From CAXMST01 sp963790085 (GTDB lineage Bacteria; Actinomycetota; Thermoleophilia; Solirubrobacterales; 70-9): DNA of 64,000 nucleotides. The translations under genes and the position numbers were made by a program. The stretch spans positions 1 to 64,000 of the forward strand of contig CAWBNH010000005.1 in NCBI GenBank assembly GCA_963790085.1, read 5' to 3'. Shown here piece by piece: positions 1-7,325 of the stretch. The notes beneath the pieces are model-generated. The model made no database searches. It was not told where the DNA came from and saw nothing but the letters and a program-made list of their open reading frames with translations. Position 1 is the stretch's first letter. Every line of letters starts with the position of its first letter.

Positions 1-372
1 AAGCCGTTCCACTATCCCGAGTTGCTCGCCCGGATCGAGAACGCCCTGGCGCGCCGCGGCCGCGAGCGTGCGGGCCCGATCCAGGTCGGGCCGCTGCGGA
101 TCGACTCGGCCACCCGGCGGGTCCAGGTCGGCAGTCGCGAGATCCGCCTCGCCAACAAGGAGTTCGAGTTGCTCCGCGCCCTCGCGGCGGAGCCGAGCCG
201 CGTCTTCACCAAGCGGGAGCTGCTGCGCGACGTCTGGGGGTACGAGCTCGCGGCGAGGACCCGAACCCTCGACTCCCACGCCAGCCGCCTGCGGCGCAAG
301 CTCGATCCGGAGCGCGGTCGCTTCGTCGTCAACTGCTGGGGGGTCGGCTACAGGCTCGTGGAGGCGGCTTGA
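1..372 (+). CDS. OmpR/PhoB-type response regulator, C-terminal part (5' end outside window)
   Basis: The reading frame is open from base 1 and begins with KPFHYPELLARI, the usual end of a receiver domain (the conserved Lys-Pro of the last strand) leading into the linker. It is followed by a complete winged-helix DNA-binding domain of the Trans_Reg_C family (IRLANKEFELLRAL, then TRTLDSHASRLRRKL and the closing GVGYRLV). The phospho-acceptor Asp lies outside the window. The stop overlaps the start of the kinase gene (TTGA), so the two are co-translated as a two-component pair. Target genes cannot be read from the sequence; the Tad pilus genes just downstream are an obvious candidate, by context only. 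Confidence 0.88.
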   Translation, partial: KPFHYPELLARIENALARRGRERAGPIQVGPLRIDSATRRVQVGSREIRLANKEFELLRALAAEPSRVFTKRELLRDVWGYELAARTRTLDSHASRLRRKLDPERGRFVVNCWGVGYRLVEAA

Positions 373-1031
373 TCGTCGTCTACCTCACGATCGGCGCCGC
401 GCTGACGATCGGCTGCGCGACATGGCTGATCCGCGTCCGTCTCGTGCGCAGGCGCCGGCGGCTGAACGAGGTGCTGCACGAGCTCCGGCGGCCACTTCAG
501 CGACTTGCGCTCGATCAGCAGAGCTCCGGATTGCGGTCGGGCTGGCTCGCTCAGGCCGTCCGTGCTCTGGCAGACCTCGACTCGATCGTCAATGCGCGTC
601 CGTGCCCGGCGCGCGCGGCCGCCTTCTCGCTCTCCGAGCTGATCGGGGGTGGTCGCCACCGCTGGCCACCGGATGCGGTGCGCTTCCGAGTCGAGCGCTG
701 CGACGCCCGTCTGGTTGGCGATCCGGTTGAGATTGCCGCGGCGCTCGACAACCTGATCGCGAACGCGGTGGAGCACGGGACCGGCCCGGTGACGGTCTGC
801 GCGGGCGGTTCGAACGGCTCGGCGGTGCTGTCGGTCAGCAGCGCGCCGGGGGCGGTCGGCGCCGATCGCCGCCGCGCGGATCCGCGCCGCGGACATGGTC
901 TGCGAATCGCCGAGCGGGTGGCGAGGAAGCACCGCGGCGCCTTGGCGCGGCCACGTCTGATCGGCGGCGCGGTGACGGCGCGGTTGATCCTGCCCGTGGG
1001 CGCCGTGTCCGAGGAGGCGGAGGATCGGTGA
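369..1031 (+). CDS. Small membrane histidine kinase
   Basis: A 220-residue kinase-like protein starting with TTG inside the stop of the response regulator. Residues 3-21 form one membrane segment, followed by an Arg-rich stretch. The H-box is HELRRPLQRL with His37 as the probable phospho-acceptor, the N-box is NLIANAVEHG (Asn132), and a late glycine motif (GHGLRIAERVARKHRG) closes the ATP lid. There is no extracytoplasmic sensor domain and no HAMP. The G1 box, normally D-x-G-x-G, reads SSAPGAVG, so the adenine-contacting Asp seems to be missing. It may be a degenerate or partner-dependent kinase. Its role in phosphorylating the upstream regulator is inferred from coupling. Confidence 0.72.
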   Translation: MIVVYLTIGAALTIGCATWLIRVRLVRRRRRLNEVLHELRRPLQRLALDQQSSGLRSGWLAQAVRALADLDSIVNARPCPARAAAFSLSELIGGGRHRWPPDAVRFRVERCDARLVGDPVEIAAALDNLIANAVEHGTGPVTVCAGGSNGSAVLSVSSAPGAVGADRRRADPRRGHGLRIAERVARKHRGALARPRLIGGAVTARLILPVGAVSEEAEDR

Positions 1032-1675
1032 GCCGCCCCGGCAGTCGGCGCCGGGCCCTGGGCTTCGCCGCTCTCGCCGCGCTGAGCGCACTCGGCTCGG
1101 TCGCGCTCGCCGCCCGCTACGACGACGGCGGCGCCCGCGAATACGGCGAGAGCCGTTCGGTCGTCGTGGTCGAACGCGACCTGCGCCCCGGCCGGGCCCT
1201 GGATCCGCGGAGCGCTCGGGAGAGCCTCGGCGTCAGCGACGTTCCGGAGCGATTCGTCCCCCCGGACGCGCTCTCCCATGTGTCCGAGGCGCTGGGCGAG
1301 CGGCCCCGCGCCCTGATTCCGGCGGGCTCCTATCTGCTGGGATCGCAGCTGGCGACGGCCGATCGGGACAAGGGCCGGCGCTCGCTTCCGTCCGGCGTCC
1401 ACGCGATCGAGGTCGCTGTCGCTGCGGCCGCCTCGCTGGAGCAGCCGGCTTCGCCGTCGCGCGTCGACGTCGTCGCCGCCGATGAGCCCGGGGCAACAGT
1501 CAATCCTCGGGTCAGGGTGCTTGCCGCGCGGGTACCTCTGTTGGCGATCAGGCAGATGGCTGGCGGCGGAGCCGAGCGCCGCTGGCAGGCCACCCTCGGC
1601 CTCGATCGTGAGCAGACGCTGGCGGTGATAGAGGCCGAGAACTTCGCTCGCCAGATCCGCCTGCTTCCACGCTAG
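1028..1675 (+). CDS. cpaB: CpaB/RcpC-like SAF-domain pilus assembly protein
   Basis: A 215-residue protein starting with GTG that overlaps the kinase stop (GTGA). It has an N-terminal membrane anchor (about residues 9-28), a SAF-like segment (SVVVVERDLRPGRALDPRSA, about 45-110) and a C-terminal region typical of RcpC/CpaB proteins of the Flp/Tad pilus. In characterised systems CpaB acts in the periplasm with the secretin. In an actinobacterium it would sit outside the cytoplasmic membrane, at the base of the pilus or in a wall-spanning channel. Its place directly before cpaF, tadB and tadC supports the call more strongly than the divergent sequence does. Confidence 0.72.
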   Translation: MSRPGSRRRALGFAALAALSALGSVALAARYDDGGAREYGESRSVVVVERDLRPGRALDPRSARESLGVSDVPERFVPPDALSHVSEALGERPRALIPAGSYLLGSQLATADRDKGRRSLPSGVHAIEVAVAAAASLEQPASPSRVDVVAADEPGATVNPRVRVLAARVPLLAIRQMAGGGAERRWQATLGLDREQTLAVIEAENFARQIRLLPR

Positions 1676-1686
1676 CCCGTGCCGAC

Positions 1687-2868
1687 GTGATCCCCCGACC
1701 GGCAGAGCCCCAGGCCCCAGCGACTGGGGCGATCGATGATCGCCCGCTCGGCCGCTGCCTCGCGCGCATGGCCGGCCGGCTGCGCGAGCAGTTGATCGAG
1801 GTCCGGCGGGCCGAAGCCGCGGCCGGCAGCCCGTCGTCGGAGCTCGATCGGCAGCTACGGGAGCTCGTCGACGAAGCGGGCGCGTTGCTTCGGCAGGCGA
1901 GTCGCGATCACTTGCTCGAGCGGGTTCGGCGGGAGACGATCGGCCTCGGGCCGCTCGAGGAGCTACTCGCAGACCCCGGGGTCGACGAGGTGTTGGTCAA
2001 CCGCCACGACGAGGTCTGGATCGAGCGCGAGGGGCGCCTGCAGCGCTGCGATCTCCGGTTCGACGACACGGCTCACCTGCGCGACGTGATCGAACGGATC
2101 CTCGGTCCGCTCGGGCGGCGCGTCGACGAGCTGAGCCCGATGGCCGACGGCCGGCTCGTGGACGGATCCAGGGTCAACGTCGTGATTCCGCCGCTCGCGG
2201 TGGACGGGCCGGCGCTCTCGATCAGGCGATTCGTCGGCGTCCGGCACGGAGTGGGGGAGCTGGTCGCCAGGGACACCTTGCCCGCCGCGCTGCTCGGACG
2301 CCTCTCCGTGGCGGTCCGGGACGGCCACAACCTGCTGATCAGCGGCGGAACGGGTTCGGGCAAGACGACCGTCCTCAATGCCCTCGCCTCGTTCATCCCC
2401 GAGCTCGAGCGGGTGATCACGATCGAGGACGCCGCGGAGCTCCGCCTGACCCGCCCGCACGTCGTTCGCCTCGAAACGCGGCCGGCCAGCGTCGAGGGAG
2501 CGGCCGCCGTCTCGATCCGAGATCTGGTCCGCAACGCCCTGCGCATGCGCCCGGATCGGATCGTGATCGGCGAGGTCCGCGGCGCTGAGGCGATGGACCT
2601 GCTGCTGGCGCTCAACACGGGACACCGGGGTGCGCTGACCACGGTGCATGCGAACTCCCCGGCGGATGCGATCACGCGGATCGAGGCGCTCGCGATGATG
2701 GCGGACATCGGGCTTGACCCCGTTTCCCTGCGCGGCCGGATCGCGGCCGCGCTCGACCTGGTCCTCCATCTCGAGCGAGGCCCCGAGGGCGATCGCCGCG
2801 CCACCGCGCTCGCGGAGGTCGTCGGAACGAGCTCGGGGATCAGGGTGCAGGAGGTCTGGGCCCGGTGA
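1687..2868 (+). CDS. cpaF: Tad/Flp pilus assembly ATPase CpaF/TadA
   Basis: A 393-residue secretion ATPase of the type II/IV family. The N-terminal helical domain is followed by the motor domain: Walker A GGTGSGKTT at residues 220-228, an ITIEDAAEL Asp-box, a Walker B-like RIVIGEVRG, and a His-box region with GALTTVHANSP. In Tad systems this cytoplasmic hexamer powers Flp pilin polymerisation and retraction through TadB/TadC. The GTG start at 1687 lies 11 nt after the cpaB-like stop, and the 3' end overlaps tadB by four bases. Length and motif order are normal for the family. Confidence 0.93.
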   Translation: MIPRPAEPQAPATGAIDDRPLGRCLARMAGRLREQLIEVRRAEAAAGSPSSELDRQLRELVDEAGALLRQASRDHLLERVRRETIGLGPLEELLADPGVDEVLVNRHDEVWIEREGRLQRCDLRFDDTAHLRDVIERILGPLGRRVDELSPMADGRLVDGSRVNVVIPPLAVDGPALSIRRFVGVRHGVGELVARDTLPAALLGRLSVAVRDGHNLLISGGTGSGKTTVLNALASFIPELERVITIEDAAELRLTRPHVVRLETRPASVEGAAAVSIRDLVRNALRMRPDRIVIGEVRGAEAMDLLLALNTGHRGALTTVHANSPADAITRIEALAMMADIGLDPVSLRGRIAAALDLVLHLERGPEGDRRATALAEVVGTSSGIRVQEVWAR

Positions 2869-3713
2869 GCGGGCTGCTGCCGGTCCTGCTCGCGGGCCTC
2901 GGGGGTGGGGCGCTTGCGCTGGCGCTGAGGGAGGTGGTCTGGGCCAGCCCGCAGCTCGCGCGGTCGGTCGAGTCGTGGCTCTCGGCGCTGCTCCTCGCCG
3001 GCCGGCTCGGTCGCGACCCAACCACCGCGGAGCGGCGGGGGCTCGGCCTGGCCGCCGCCGCCTGCCTGGCGGTCGCGGCGCTGCTGGTCTTCGGCCTCCG
3101 GCCGCCGGCCCTGCTCGCTGTCCTCGGCCCGGCGGCGGCCGAGCGGCTGTTGGGTCGCCGTCGGCGCAGGTACCGGGAGGCGGTCGCCGCGGGGGTGCCG
3201 ACGCTCGCGAGGGCGCTGGCAGACGCGCTCGCGGCCGGTGGTTCGCTGCGCCGCGCCCTGATCGATGCGGCCCCGACGCTCGACGGCCCCTGCGGCGCCG
3301 AGCTGCGCCGGGTGCGCGTCGACCTCGAGCTGGGGCGCTCGCCCGCGGCTGCCTTGCGGGCCTTCGCCGGCCGGATCGGCTCGCAGCCGGTCGCGGCGCT
3401 GGTCGCCGCGGCGATCTCCCAGCAGCGGACGGGTGGAGACCTGGCAACCCTCCTACGCCGCCAGGCCGACGCCGAGGTCGGTCGCCGCAAGGCCGAGGCC
3501 GCGGCCCGCTCGGCGACTTCGCAGGCGAGGCTCAGCGGCATGATCGTCGCCGGAATGCCGATCGCGGTCGCGCTGCTGGTCGAGTTGGTCAGCCCCGGCT
3601 TCGCGGCGGGCATCGCCGCCGACCCGATCGCGGTGGTCCTGACGCTGATCGCAGCGGCACTGCAGCTCGTCGGCTACCTCGCGATCCAGCGGCTCGGAAG
3701 GCCACCGCTGTGA
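2865..3713 (+). CDS. tadB: Tad pilus inner-membrane platform protein TadB
   Basis: A 282-residue protein of the type II secretion system F (GspF/TadB) family. It has two hydrophobic N-terminal segments, a cytoplasmic helical domain (GVPTLARALADALAAGGSLRRAL through AAAISQQRTGGDLATLLRR), then two C-terminal membrane helices. The motif in which a Gly-Gly-Asp precedes a leucine-rich helix is characteristic of the T2SF domain. TadB pairs with TadC to couple the CpaF ATPase to pilin assembly. The GTG start overlaps the cpaF stop (GTGA), and the stop overlaps the tadC start. Confidence 0.88.
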   Translation: MSGLLPVLLAGLGGGALALALREVVWASPQLARSVESWLSALLLAGRLGRDPTTAERRGLGLAAAACLAVAALLVFGLRPPALLAVLGPAAAERLLGRRRRRYREAVAAGVPTLARALADALAAGGSLRRALIDAAPTLDGPCGAELRRVRVDLELGRSPAAALRAFAGRIGSQPVAALVAAAISQQRTGGDLATLLRRQADAEVGRRKAEAAARSATSQARLSGMIVAGMPIAVALLVELVSPGFAAGIAADPIAVVLTLIAAALQLVGYLAIQRLGRPPL

Positions 3714-4546
3714 GCGCGGCGCTCGCCGCCGTCTGTGGCCTGCTGGTCGCCGCTGCGGCCCGTGAGCTCTGGGCCGAACGTGGGGAGCGGGCGCAGCTCG
3801 TCGCCCGGCGTCGCCTGCGCGGGCTGCGCTCGCGCCTGCCCGGGCTCGGCACGGCTGCGGGCGCCGAGCCCGGTGACCTACCGTCCCGTCTCCGCCGGGC
3901 CGGCCTCGGCGACCGGACACGGCCGCGAGACGTCGTGCTCGCCCGAGTGGCCTGCGCGCTGTCGGCGATGCCGCCGGCGCTGCTGGTCGCGCCCGCCGCG
4001 CCCGGCCGGATCGCGGTCGCAGTGCTCGTCGGAGTGCCGATCGCGGCCGCGGCGCTCCCGGACCTCGTGATCGAGCGGCTCGCGGCTCGAAGACGCGCCC
4101 GGATCGGCGGGCAGCTCCCGGACTCGCTCGAGCTGATCGCGGTCGCGGCCGGCGCCGGCAACGGTGTCGTCGTGCTGCTGAGGGCCGCCCGCGATGCCGC
4201 ATCCGGCCCGCTTCGCGAGGAGCTGGCCGCGACGGTCGCGGAGCTCGAGTGCGGCGTCCGGCAGGGCCTGGCGCTACAGCGGATGCGCGATCGGTCGGGC
4301 CCCGAGCTCGGTGAGCTCGCCGTATTGCTCGAGCGCTCGCAGCGCCTCGGCTCGCCGCTGGCCGCCGGACTCCAGCGGCAGGCGGCCGGTCTCAGGGAGG
4401 AGCGCGCCCGTGGCGTCGAGGAGCACGCGGCCCGCGCCGCGCCGAAGATCCAGCTGGCTGTCGCGCTGCTGTTCGTACCGTCTGTACTGCTCCTGGTCGC
4501 AGCGGCGATCCTCGCCCACGCCGACGCGCTGACGGTCGGGCTCTGA
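3710..4546 (+). CDS. tadC: Tad pilus inner-membrane platform protein TadC
   Basis: A 278-residue T2SF-family protein; the GTG at 3710 is chosen because it overlaps the tadB stop (GTGA). Membrane helices near residues 5-18 and 85-125 flank a cytoplasmic T2SF core (QLPDSLELIAVAAGAGNGV, then ERSQRLGSPLAAGLQRQA), and a C-terminal helix (LFVPSVLLLVAAAIL) ends the protein. It forms the platform with TadB. It is the last plus-strand gene of the pilus group; no pilin, TadE/F or prepilin peptidase gene lies to its right, so those parts must be encoded left of the window or elsewhere. Confidence 0.85.
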   Translation: MSAALAAVCGLLVAAAARELWAERGERAQLVARRRLRGLRSRLPGLGTAAGAEPGDLPSRLRRAGLGDRTRPRDVVLARVACALSAMPPALLVAPAAPGRIAVAVLVGVPIAAAALPDLVIERLAARRRARIGGQLPDSLELIAVAAGAGNGVVVLLRAARDAASGPLREELAATVAELECGVRQGLALQRMRDRSGPELGELAVLLERSQRLGSPLAAGLQRQAAGLREERARGVEEHAARAAPKIQLAVALLFVPSVLLLVAAAILAHADALTVGL

Positions 4547-4554
4547 GCCGCCGG

Positions 4555-5490
4555 CTACTCGGCGGCCTCGTCGGCGAGCCGGCGGGCGATCACCGCGGCC
4601 GCCTCGCAGAGCTCGTCGAACTGCTCGGCGCGCGAGTGGTGGCCCTTGACGTTGACGCAGAGGCCGCCGCTGGAGAGCTCGAAGGCGATGTTGTCGGGAG
4701 CCCGCTCGGCGAGCCAGACGACGAAGCTCGGCGAGAACAGCTGCTTGAGCCAGTTCTCGTCGTCGCCGGGGCCGTAGAAGATCTCATACTGCTTGTCGAG
4801 CGCTTCGCTCTCGAGCTCGAGACGCTGCATGCGCCGGAACACGTCCTCGGCGGAGTCCATCCAGCGGAAGCCCGAGCGCCGCTGGCAGTAGACGTCGCTG
4901 ACCTTGCCGGCGACGGCCGGGACATCGTGCATGACCACCGTGAACCGGTAGTAGTCGGTCTCGCGGTCGCCGTCGCTGTCGGTCGACTCCTCCTCGTAGG
5001 TGTAGAGCGCGAGCGCCCCCGGCAGGCCGCCCGGCAGGGTGCCGTTCATGATCTGCTCGGCGTAGCGCTTGTCGCCTTTGCGCAGCAGCGGGGTGTTAGG
5101 CGGCAGCGTGCCGCGCGGCCGGCGCTTCAGGTCCCGGGCGGTGGAATAGGCCTCGAAGAAGTCCTCCTTGGCCCGCCCCGACGCCACCGCGAAGACGATC
5201 GCGGCGACGACCAGGGCGACGGCGGCGGCGACGCCGACGCCGATCGCGAGGCTGCCCTGCGCCGTCCCGATCGCGAAGGCGACGATCGCGAGCGTCACCG
5301 AGAGGCTGATCAGCCAGGGCCTGCCGATCAGCCCGCGGAAGTGCCGGCCGCGGGTATCGTCGGTGTCGAGCGGGGTCGCCAGGTCGGGGGCGTAGGGGCC
5401 GCCGCTGCCGGTGATCTTCGCCGGCTCCCACCCGGGCGGCCCGATGCTTGCGTCCGTGTCTGTGGTGGCCTCCGGCTCCTCGGCCGTCAT
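4555..5490 (-). CDS. Uncharacterised membrane protein with two TM helices
   Basis: A 311-residue protein I do not recognise. An acidic, Thr/Pro-rich N-terminus (about residues 1-55) is followed by two membrane segments (about 58-76 and 80-104) and then a soluble C-terminal domain of about 200 residues with several aromatic strands (YYRFTVVMHD, EIFYGPGDDENW, FSPSFVVWLAERAP). The overall shape, a membrane hairpin followed by a beta-rich domain, recalls proteins grouped as DUF3137, but I cannot confirm membership. ATG 5490 is preferred over upstream in-frame starts because a TAGATT hexamer lies exactly 7 nt before it and the upstream residues look non-coding. It diverges from mraZ and converges on tadC. 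Confidence 0.75.
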   Translation of the reverse strand: MTAEEPEATTDTDASIGPPGWEPAKITGSGGPYAPDLATPLDTDDTRGRHFRGLIGRPWLISLSVTLAIVAFAIGTAQGSLAIGVGVAAAVALVVAAIVFAVASGRAKEDFFEAYSTARDLKRRPRGTLPPNTPLLRKGDKRYAEQIMNGTLPGGLPGALALYTYEEESTDSDGDRETDYYRFTVVMHDVPAVAGKVSDVYCQRRSGFRWMDSAEDVFRRMQRLELESEALDKQYEIFYGPGDDENWLKQLFSPSFVVWLAERAPDNIAFELSSGGLCVNVKGHHSRAEQFDELCEAAAVIARRLADEAAE

Positions 5491-5497
5491 CGCCGCC

Positions 5498-5503
5498 AAT
5501 CTA
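5498..5503 (-). promoter_or_regulatory. Probable -10 of a leaderless promoter
   Basis: Read on the minus strand, TAGATT ends 7 nt before the ATG at 5490. This is the spacing expected if transcription starts at the first base of the start codon. Confidence 0.5.
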
Positions 5504-5626
5504 GCGGGCCACGCCGACGTCGCCGGGCGCTCCGAGACCGCCCCCACGGGCCCCCACGATCGGGCTGCGGGGGCCTCCAGCGGCCGTCGAGCGCGCCCGC
5601 GAGATGCAAGCGGGGTTGCAGGAAGG

Positions 5627-5687
5627 CGCCCTGCGCCGGGGCTCCGGAGGGCCCACCGCGCAGGGCGTAAACCGCATGCTGATGCGG
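5627..5687 (+). promoter_or_regulatory. Two consecutive hairpins upstream of mraZ
   Basis: CGCCCTGCGC (5627-5636) and GCGCAGGGCG (5658-5667) form a perfect 10-bp inverted repeat with a 21-nt loop. Five bases later CCGCAT and ATGCGG (5672-5677, 5682-5687) form a second 6-bp hairpin with a GCTG loop. Neither is followed by a T tract. They lie in the 412-bp gap between the divergent gene at 5490 and mraZ. They could belong to a small RNA, a rho-independent-like element or a long 5' leader; nothing identifies which. Confidence 0.45.
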
Positions 5688-5754
5688 GTTCGTACCGAGC
5701 CGGGTGGTCGGTAGCAGTTCCGTCCGACACGATCTGTGTAGTGCCGATTCAGGT

Positions 5755-5794
5755 TTGTGTCGCGAAGTGGCGACAAGTGGGGTATTGTGGCGCA
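5755..5794 (+). promoter_or_regulatory. MraZ-box array (operator of the division cluster)
   Basis: GTGG occurs at 5767, 5777 and 5787, with a related GTGT at 5757, all exactly 10 bp apart (TTGTGTCGCG, AAGTGGCGAC, AAGTGGGGTA, TTGTGGCGCA). MraZ proteins are known to bind short G-rich direct repeats with this helical spacing upstream of their own gene, so this is very likely the autoregulatory operator. A weak TATTGT at 5783-5788 inside the array could be the -10, giving a 5' leader of about 110 nt. The remainder of 5491-5902 shows only the hairpins listed separately. Confidence 0.75.
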
Positions 5795-5902
5795 CCAGTT
5801 GTGATCACCAGGGCCGGGGTGGAGAGATTCCTCCCATCTCTTCACCTCGGCCCGCACCTCTTTCGAATGGATTTCGCCAGACCCACACGACCCACCTGCT
5901 AG

Positions 5903-6358
5903 ATGGCGTTTCGCGGACAACACGAGCACAACATCGATGCCAAGGACCGGATCACGGTCCCGGCGGCGCACCGGGCGGCGCTCGCCGCCGGGCTGGTCGT
6001 GATGGAGGGCGTCGAGCGCTGCGTCGAGGTCTGGCCCGCCGCGGCCGCCGAGGCGATGGAGGCCGCCTGGATCAACCCGCTGAGCCCGATGGGCGCCGAC
6101 GGCCGTCGGATCCGCAGGCGGGTGTTCGGCACCTCCGAGCAGACCGAGCTCGACTCCGCGGGTCGCGTTCGCCTGCCGAGGCACCTGATCAAGCACGCCG
6201 AGCTCTCGGGCCCCTCGCTCGTCGTCGGCGTCGGCGACCACCTCGAGATCTGGAACGTCGCTGCCTGGGAGCGGGAGAGCGAGGAGTTCGAGGCCCAGGC
6301 CGCCGATCTCACCGAGCGCCTCGCCTCGCAGGGACCGGCGGCGGAGGCGGGCAACTGA
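5903..6358 (+). CDS. mraZ: Transcriptional regulator MraZ
   Basis: A 151-residue MraZ with two AbrB-like SpoVT repeats: the first begins FRGQHEHNIDAKDRITVP, the second carries the paired motif ELDSAGRVRLPRHL. MraZ forms a ring oligomer and represses the division and cell-wall genes by binding direct repeats upstream of itself; four such repeats lie 109-148 bp before this start. Length is normal apart from a short acidic/Ala-rich C-terminal tail. It is the first gene of the dcw cluster, with rsmH starting 1 nt after its stop. The ATG at 5903 has no clear Shine-Dalgarno sequence. Confidence 0.96.
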   Translation: MAFRGQHEHNIDAKDRITVPAAHRAALAAGLVVMEGVERCVEVWPAAAAEAMEAAWINPLSPMGADGRRIRRRVFGTSEQTELDSAGRVRLPRHLIKHAELSGPSLVVGVGDHLEIWNVAAWERESEEFEAQAADLTERLASQGPAAEAGN

Positions 6359-6359
6359 G

Positions 6360-7325
6360 ATGGGCACACTGACCTACATGCCGACCGAGCACGTCCCAGT
6401 CCTCGCCGCCGAGCTGATCCGCTTCAGCGAGCCCGGCCCCGGGGACACGGTCGTCGACGCGACCTTCGGCGCCGGCGGCCACGCCCGCCTGTTCGCGGAG
6501 CGGATCGGTCCCGAGGGGACGCTGATCTGCATCGATCGCGATCCCGCGGCGGCGGAGCGCTACGCGGAGTTCGCGGCCGAGGTCTCGTGCGAGACGCGAT
6601 TCATCGGCGAGCGCTTCGACGAGGCGATCGCGGGGCTGCTCGAGGAGGGGGTGCGGGCGGATCTCGTCTACTTCGACTTCGGCGTCTCCTCGATGCAGAT
6701 CGACGCCTGGGAGCGCGGCTTCTCCTACTCCTTCGATGCGCCGCTCGACATGCGGATGGATCCCCGCTCCGAGCTCGATGCGGCGACGATCCTCAACGAG
6801 TGGCCCGAGCGACGTCTGGCGGAGGTGATCCGCGGCTACGGCGACGAGCGGCGGGCGCGGGCGATCGCCCGCGAGATCGTCGCCCGGCGGCCGCTCGAGC
6901 GGACCTCCGACCTGGTCGAGGCGGTGCGCGCCGGGCTGCCGCCGGCGGCGCGCTTCGGCCGCGGCAACCCCGCCAAGCGCACCTTTCAGGCGATTCGGAT
7001 CGCCGTCAACGACGAGCTCGAGGCCCTCGACGCGGCCCTGCCGGCGGCCTGGGGCCTGCTCGCCGACGGCGGCCGCCTGGCGGCGATCTCGTTCCACTCG
7101 CACGAGGACCGCAGGGTGAAGCGGTTCGTCGCCGAGCTCGCCCGGGGCTGCGTCTGCCCGCCCGAGTTCCCGGTCTGCCGCTGCGGCCGCGAGCCGCAGG
7201 CGGAGCTGCTGACCCGCGGCGGCGTCGCGCCGTCGGCCGGCGAGGTCGCTGACAACCCGCGCTCGAGCTCGGCCCACCTCCGCGTCGCTCGCAAGCTCGG
7301 CTCCGCGCCGGAGGGAGACGCCTGA
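6360..7325 (+). CDS. rsmH: 16S rRNA (cytosine-1402-N4)-methyltransferase RsmH
   Basis: A 321-residue SAM-dependent methyltransferase (MraW). HVPVLAAELI opens the protein, followed by the SAM-binding GATFGAGGHAR-type loop (VVDATFGAGGHARLF), DFGVSSMQID, the GFSYSFDAPLDMRMD signature, and near the C-terminus ISFHSHEDRRVKRF. The enzyme N4-methylates C1402 in the ribosomal P site. An in-frame ATG at 6378 (MPTEHVPVL) is an equally good start. The gene sits in its standard place between mraZ and ftsL. Confidence 0.96.
   Translation: MGTLTYMPTEHVPVLAAELIRFSEPGPGDTVVDATFGAGGHARLFAERIGPEGTLICIDRDPAAAERYAEFAAEVSCETRFIGERFDEAIAGLLEEGVRADLVYFDFGVSSMQIDAWERGFSYSFDAPLDMRMDPRSELDAATILNEWPERRLAEVIRGYGDERRARAIAREIVARRPLERTSDLVEAVRAGLPPAARFGRGNPAKRTFQAIRIAVNDELEALDAALPAAWGLLADGGRLAAISFHSHEDRRVKRFVAELARGCVCPPEFPVCRCGREPQAELLTRGGVAPSAGEVADNPRSSSAHLRVARKLGSAPEGDA

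Noticed and set aside
1963..3447. 494-codon minus-strand frame opposite cpaF and tadB
   Set aside because: Arg/Pro-rich antisense shadow; the plus-strand genes carry the motifs.
5670..5700. tRNA T-arm-like GGTTCGTACC near the mraZ gap
   Set aside because: The bases around it form no cloverleaf, acceptor stem or anticodon arm.
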